From positions 1-39,893 of the IMG/VR virus record IMGVR_UViG_3300044684_000234: a DNA stretch of 39,893 nucleotides; one strand, 5' to 3'. The DNA comes from a virus. The number at the start of each line of letters is the position of its first letter. The stretch's first letter is position 1. The notes under the pieces are model-generated. The model was not told the DNA's origin and did no database searches. It worked only from the letters and a program-made list of their open reading frames with translations. Made by a program: the position numbers and the translations under genes. Positions 38,225 through 39,893 of the stretch are shown in pieces.

Positions 38225-39544
38225 TCACTTCGACGGCGCCTGCGGGCGCCGTTTTCGTTGCGCCAGGCGCTCCCAGTGTGCCGAGAGCTTGGCCAGCCAC
38301 TGCCGGCGCTCCTGGTCATAGCGGTGCAGGTTGTAGACGCCCTGGATGCCGGGCGGTATGTGGCCCAGGATCGCCTCGGCCACCGCATCAGGGCAGCCCA
38401 GCGCGGCCAGGCGCGTGCGGCCGGTGCGGCGCAGGTCGTGCGGCGCCCAGCGCGTGACCGGCAGGCGCGGCCGCTCCCACTCAGGCCGGCTCTCTGAATA
38501 CGGCTGGTGCTGATACACCGCCACCTGGATCACCTTCTGCTGCACGTGCGGCACGTCGCCCTTGCGCGAAGGGAACAACCACTGCCCCGGCTCGCTGAGC
38601 AGCCGGCGGCGCACCACGGCCTCGGCGCGGCCCACCAGCGGCACGCGCAGATCCTCGGCGCGCTCGTGGCGCTCCACCTTCTGCTTGGCCTTGGGGATCG
38701 TCCACCACAGGCCGTCGCTCTCTTCGGAGATCTCGCTGCGCTCCATCGCCACGATCTCAGAGCCGCGGCAGCAGGTCCACAGGTACAGCTCCAGCACGTC
38801 CTGGATGAGCGCGGTGAAGTTGGGCAGCCAGGGCAGCAGCTCGGCCACCTCGTCGTCGCTCAGCACGCGCTTGGCGGTGCCCACGTGCTCGCCGGCGATG
38901 CGCTTGCCCTTGCTGCGCAGCTTGCCCCGCAGCACCAGGCGCCACCAGTTGGGCGTGTCGTCCGGCACGCGGCCGGCGTCGATCGCGCGATCCCATACCG
39001 CGCCGAGCAGCTGGCGTAGCTTTCCGGCCTGCACCGGGATGCCGCTGTAGCTCTCGATGAGGCCGAAAGCATCCGCGCGCATCACGCTGGCCAGCGGGCG
39101 CGCGGCCAGGTCGCCAAGCATGGTGGTGAGCATCCGGTTCGCCTCATAGGCGTACTTCTTGGATGCCGCCTTGCGCAGGTAGCCCTCGATGTAGTCCGTA
39201 CAGGCGTCTGCAACGGTGTAGCCGCCCTGGGCGGCAGCGTGGCGAACCTGGGCGCGGCGCGCCTGGTCGACCTGCCGCGCCTCCCGGCGCTTGGCTGCAG
39301 GGTCATCGCCCGCGTCGCGCTCCTGGCGACGCTTCTCCCATTCGACCACCGCCGCAGCCGCGCTCATGGCCGGCCAATGCCCCAGGCGCACCTGGCGCAT
39401 GCGCCCATCGACGGGCGACTTGTAGCGGTAGGTCCACGTGCGCCGGGTGCGCGAGGCCTCCAGGCGCAGGCCTGGGGCTTCCGGGAACGTGAGATGATCG
39501 CCGGCTTTGAGAGCCTTGGCGGTTCTAGCGTCGAACGTGATCAC
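38225..39544 (-). CDS. int: Tyrosine integrase
   Basis: Protein of 439 residues. Residues 1-80 form the arm-binding/DUF4102-like domain (LRLEASRTRRTWTYRYKSPV), residues about 105-200 the core-binding domain, then the catalytic domain with Arg260 (WTCCRGSEIVAM), Lys285 or 287 (IPKAKQK), His369 and Arg372 (HDLRRTGRT), His395 (LGHIPPG) and the nucleophile Tyr404 (GVYNLHRY). All six catalytic residues are present, so it should be active. It inserts and excises the phage at the cores next to its gene. It converges on the xis-containing operon, and its promoter region holds an inverted repeat. Confidence 0.95.
   Translation of the reverse strand: MITFDARTAKALKAGDHLTFPEAPGLRLEASRTRRTWTYRYKSPVDGRMRQVRLGHWPAMSAAAAVVEWEKRRQERDAGDDPAAKRREARQVDQARRAQVRHAAAQGGYTVADACTDYIEGYLRKAASKKYAYEANRMLTTMLGDLAARPLASVMRADAFGLIESYSGIPVQAGKLRQLLGAVWDRAIDAGRVPDDTPNWWRLVLRGKLRSKGKRIAGEHVGTAKRVLSDDEVAELLPWLPNFTALIQDVLELYLWTCCRGSEIVAMERSEISEESDGLWWTIPKAKQKVERHERAEDLRVPLVGRAEAVVRRRLLSEPGQWLFPSRKGDVPHVQQKVIQVAVYQHQPYSESRPEWERPRLPVTRWAPHDLRRTGRTRLAALGCPDAVAEAILGHIPPGIQGVYNLHRYDQERRQWLAKLSAHWERLAQRKRRPQAPSK
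38233..38256 (+). terminator. Intrinsic terminator of the rightward early operon
   Basis: ACGGCGCC, loop TGCG, GGCGCCGT and TTTT on the plus strand. It lies within the last codons of the convergent integrase gene, so coding and terminator functions share the same bases. Confidence 0.8.
39198..39213. repeat. Dispersed palindrome, site 11
   Basis: GTACAGGCGTCTGCAA, 15 of 16 to the consensus, in the N-terminal part of the integrase gene. Confidence 0.65.
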
Positions 39545-39562
39545 GGCGGCCAGTCAGCGGGA

Positions 39563-39583
39563 AACCTACGCTTGGCGTAGGTT
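39563..39583. promoter_or_regulatory. Inverted repeat upstream of int, with arm-type site
   Basis: AACCTACGC and GCGTAGGTT form a perfect 9-bp inverted repeat around TTG, 20 bp upstream of the integrase ATG. The left arm is part of the GAAACCTACGCT 12-mer also present near attL. It could bind integrase, Xis or both and couple int expression to att occupancy. Confidence 0.45.
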
Positions 39584-39709
39584 CCGAAAAAAGGAACGCC
39601 GCGAAGTTACGCTAAATGCTGAAGTTCGGCAATGTGCGGTGATGTGCGCTGACTACGCATCAGCAAGACAGCCGCGCGAAAGAAGCTCAAGCGCGACAAC
39701 GGTTTAGAA

Positions 39710-39793
39710 GTGGAAAGCGTGGAAGAACAAGGGCTAGACGGGGCCGCGAAATCGGCTCACACGCCCGTCATGCAGCGGGGTTTTCTCCTATGA
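39710..39793 (+). CDS. Short frame entering the right attachment core, alternative MutS-like start
   Basis: A GTG at 39710 opens VESVEEQGLDGAAKSAHTPV, MQRGFLL and a stop at 39791-39793. The phage-specific part joins the HTPVMQ core in frame, as on the left. If crossover occurs at this core the phage would supply the first 16 codons of the interrupted host gene. GTG 39719 is a second possible start; no strong ribosome site is seen. Whether it is translated is unknown. Confidence 0.35.
   Translation: MESVEEQGLDGAAKSAHTPVMQRGFLL
39752..39778 (+). other. Attachment core copy 3, phage right arm
   Basis: TCGGCTCACACGCCCGTCATGCAGCGG; phage-specific sequence to the left, shared att cassette to the right. 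Confidence 0.6.
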
Positions 39794-39893
39794 GCGAGAA
39801 CGCTGCTGAGCGCGAAGTTACGCCGCCGCCTACGCTCGCGCCCGACTCACGAGGGAAGCCGGCGGAATTCGGCGCTCACACGCCCGTGATGCA
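39767..39893 (+). repeat. Prophage-end direct repeat, right copy (127 bp)
   Basis: Identical to 118-244. It includes the stop/start cassette, with ATG at 39790 and a partial 40-codon frame cut by the window end, and the start of core copy 4. The true end of identity lies beyond the window. Confidence 0.9.
39871..39893 (+). other. Attachment core copy 4, truncated by the window end
   Basis: Same sequence as core copy 2 up to GTGATGCA. If the host gene resumes here, the next bases should encode the rest of the MutS N-terminus. Confidence 0.45.

Overview
The window is an almost complete temperate siphophage (lambdoid, HK97-type head) of about 39.6 kb, integrated in a high-GC genome. Codon use, the P27/HK97 packaging module, a YdaS-type Cro, a CP76-type CII and many Burkholderiales-like small phage proteins suggest a betaproteobacterial host (Burkholderiales). 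This is inference; no rRNA or tRNA gene is present to confirm it.

Layout. Left edge (1-263): upstream region and first codons of a host gene whose N-terminus (MNAPEDFGAHTPVMQ) resembles the N-terminus of MutS, cut after about 15 codons. A 127-bp exact direct repeat (118-244 and 39767-39893) marks the two prophage ends. After one small rightward gene (352-570), everything from 574 to 24.5 kb is on the minus strand. In order of transcription, right to left, it holds: HNH endonuclease, candidate cos, terminase small and large subunits, portal, ClpP-like protease, major capsid, a block of three unusual virion proteins, connectors and neck, tail tube, a G/GT chaperone pair with a -1 frameshift, tape measure, a small tail-tip protein, a beta-helix tailspike, tail-tip proteins (L-, K- and J-like), a terminator, then a membrane protein, an M15 endolysin and a holin.

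From 24.6 to 30.6 kb lies the leftward early operon (YdaS/Cro-like gene, CII-like gene, small genes, Toprim/VirE-type primase-helicase, Q-like antiterminator). Three small rightward genes sit antisense or interleaved in it. The switch lies at 30.6-31.65 kb: a repressor gene (30698-31147) is flanked by two outward-facing promoters that share one operator module. A small membrane protein gene, a superinfection-exclusion candidate, converges on the repressor. From 31.67 to 38.2 kb is the rightward early operon: small Cys-rich and membrane proteins, dNMP kinase, a large ParB-like protein, an ERxRQ/HDD protein and an AlpA-like excisionase candidate. It ends at a terminator embedded in the 3' end of the convergent tyrosine integrase gene (38225-39544).

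How it works together. The repressor silences both early promoters. When they fire, Cro/CII-like regulators, the replication protein and Q are made. Q should then carry transcription through several hairpin terminators in the late region into head, tail and lysis genes. The most unusual features are: an att region that appears to exchange the 5' end of a MutS-like gene and carries its own stop/start re-initiation cassette; a dispersed 16-bp palindrome (GTACAGRCGYCTGYAC, eleven copies with at most three mismatches) with no established role, in a phage that encodes a lone ParB-like protein; a capsid-adjacent protein with a Sec signal peptide; and a neighbouring protein with about ten 20-residue repeats in exact register.
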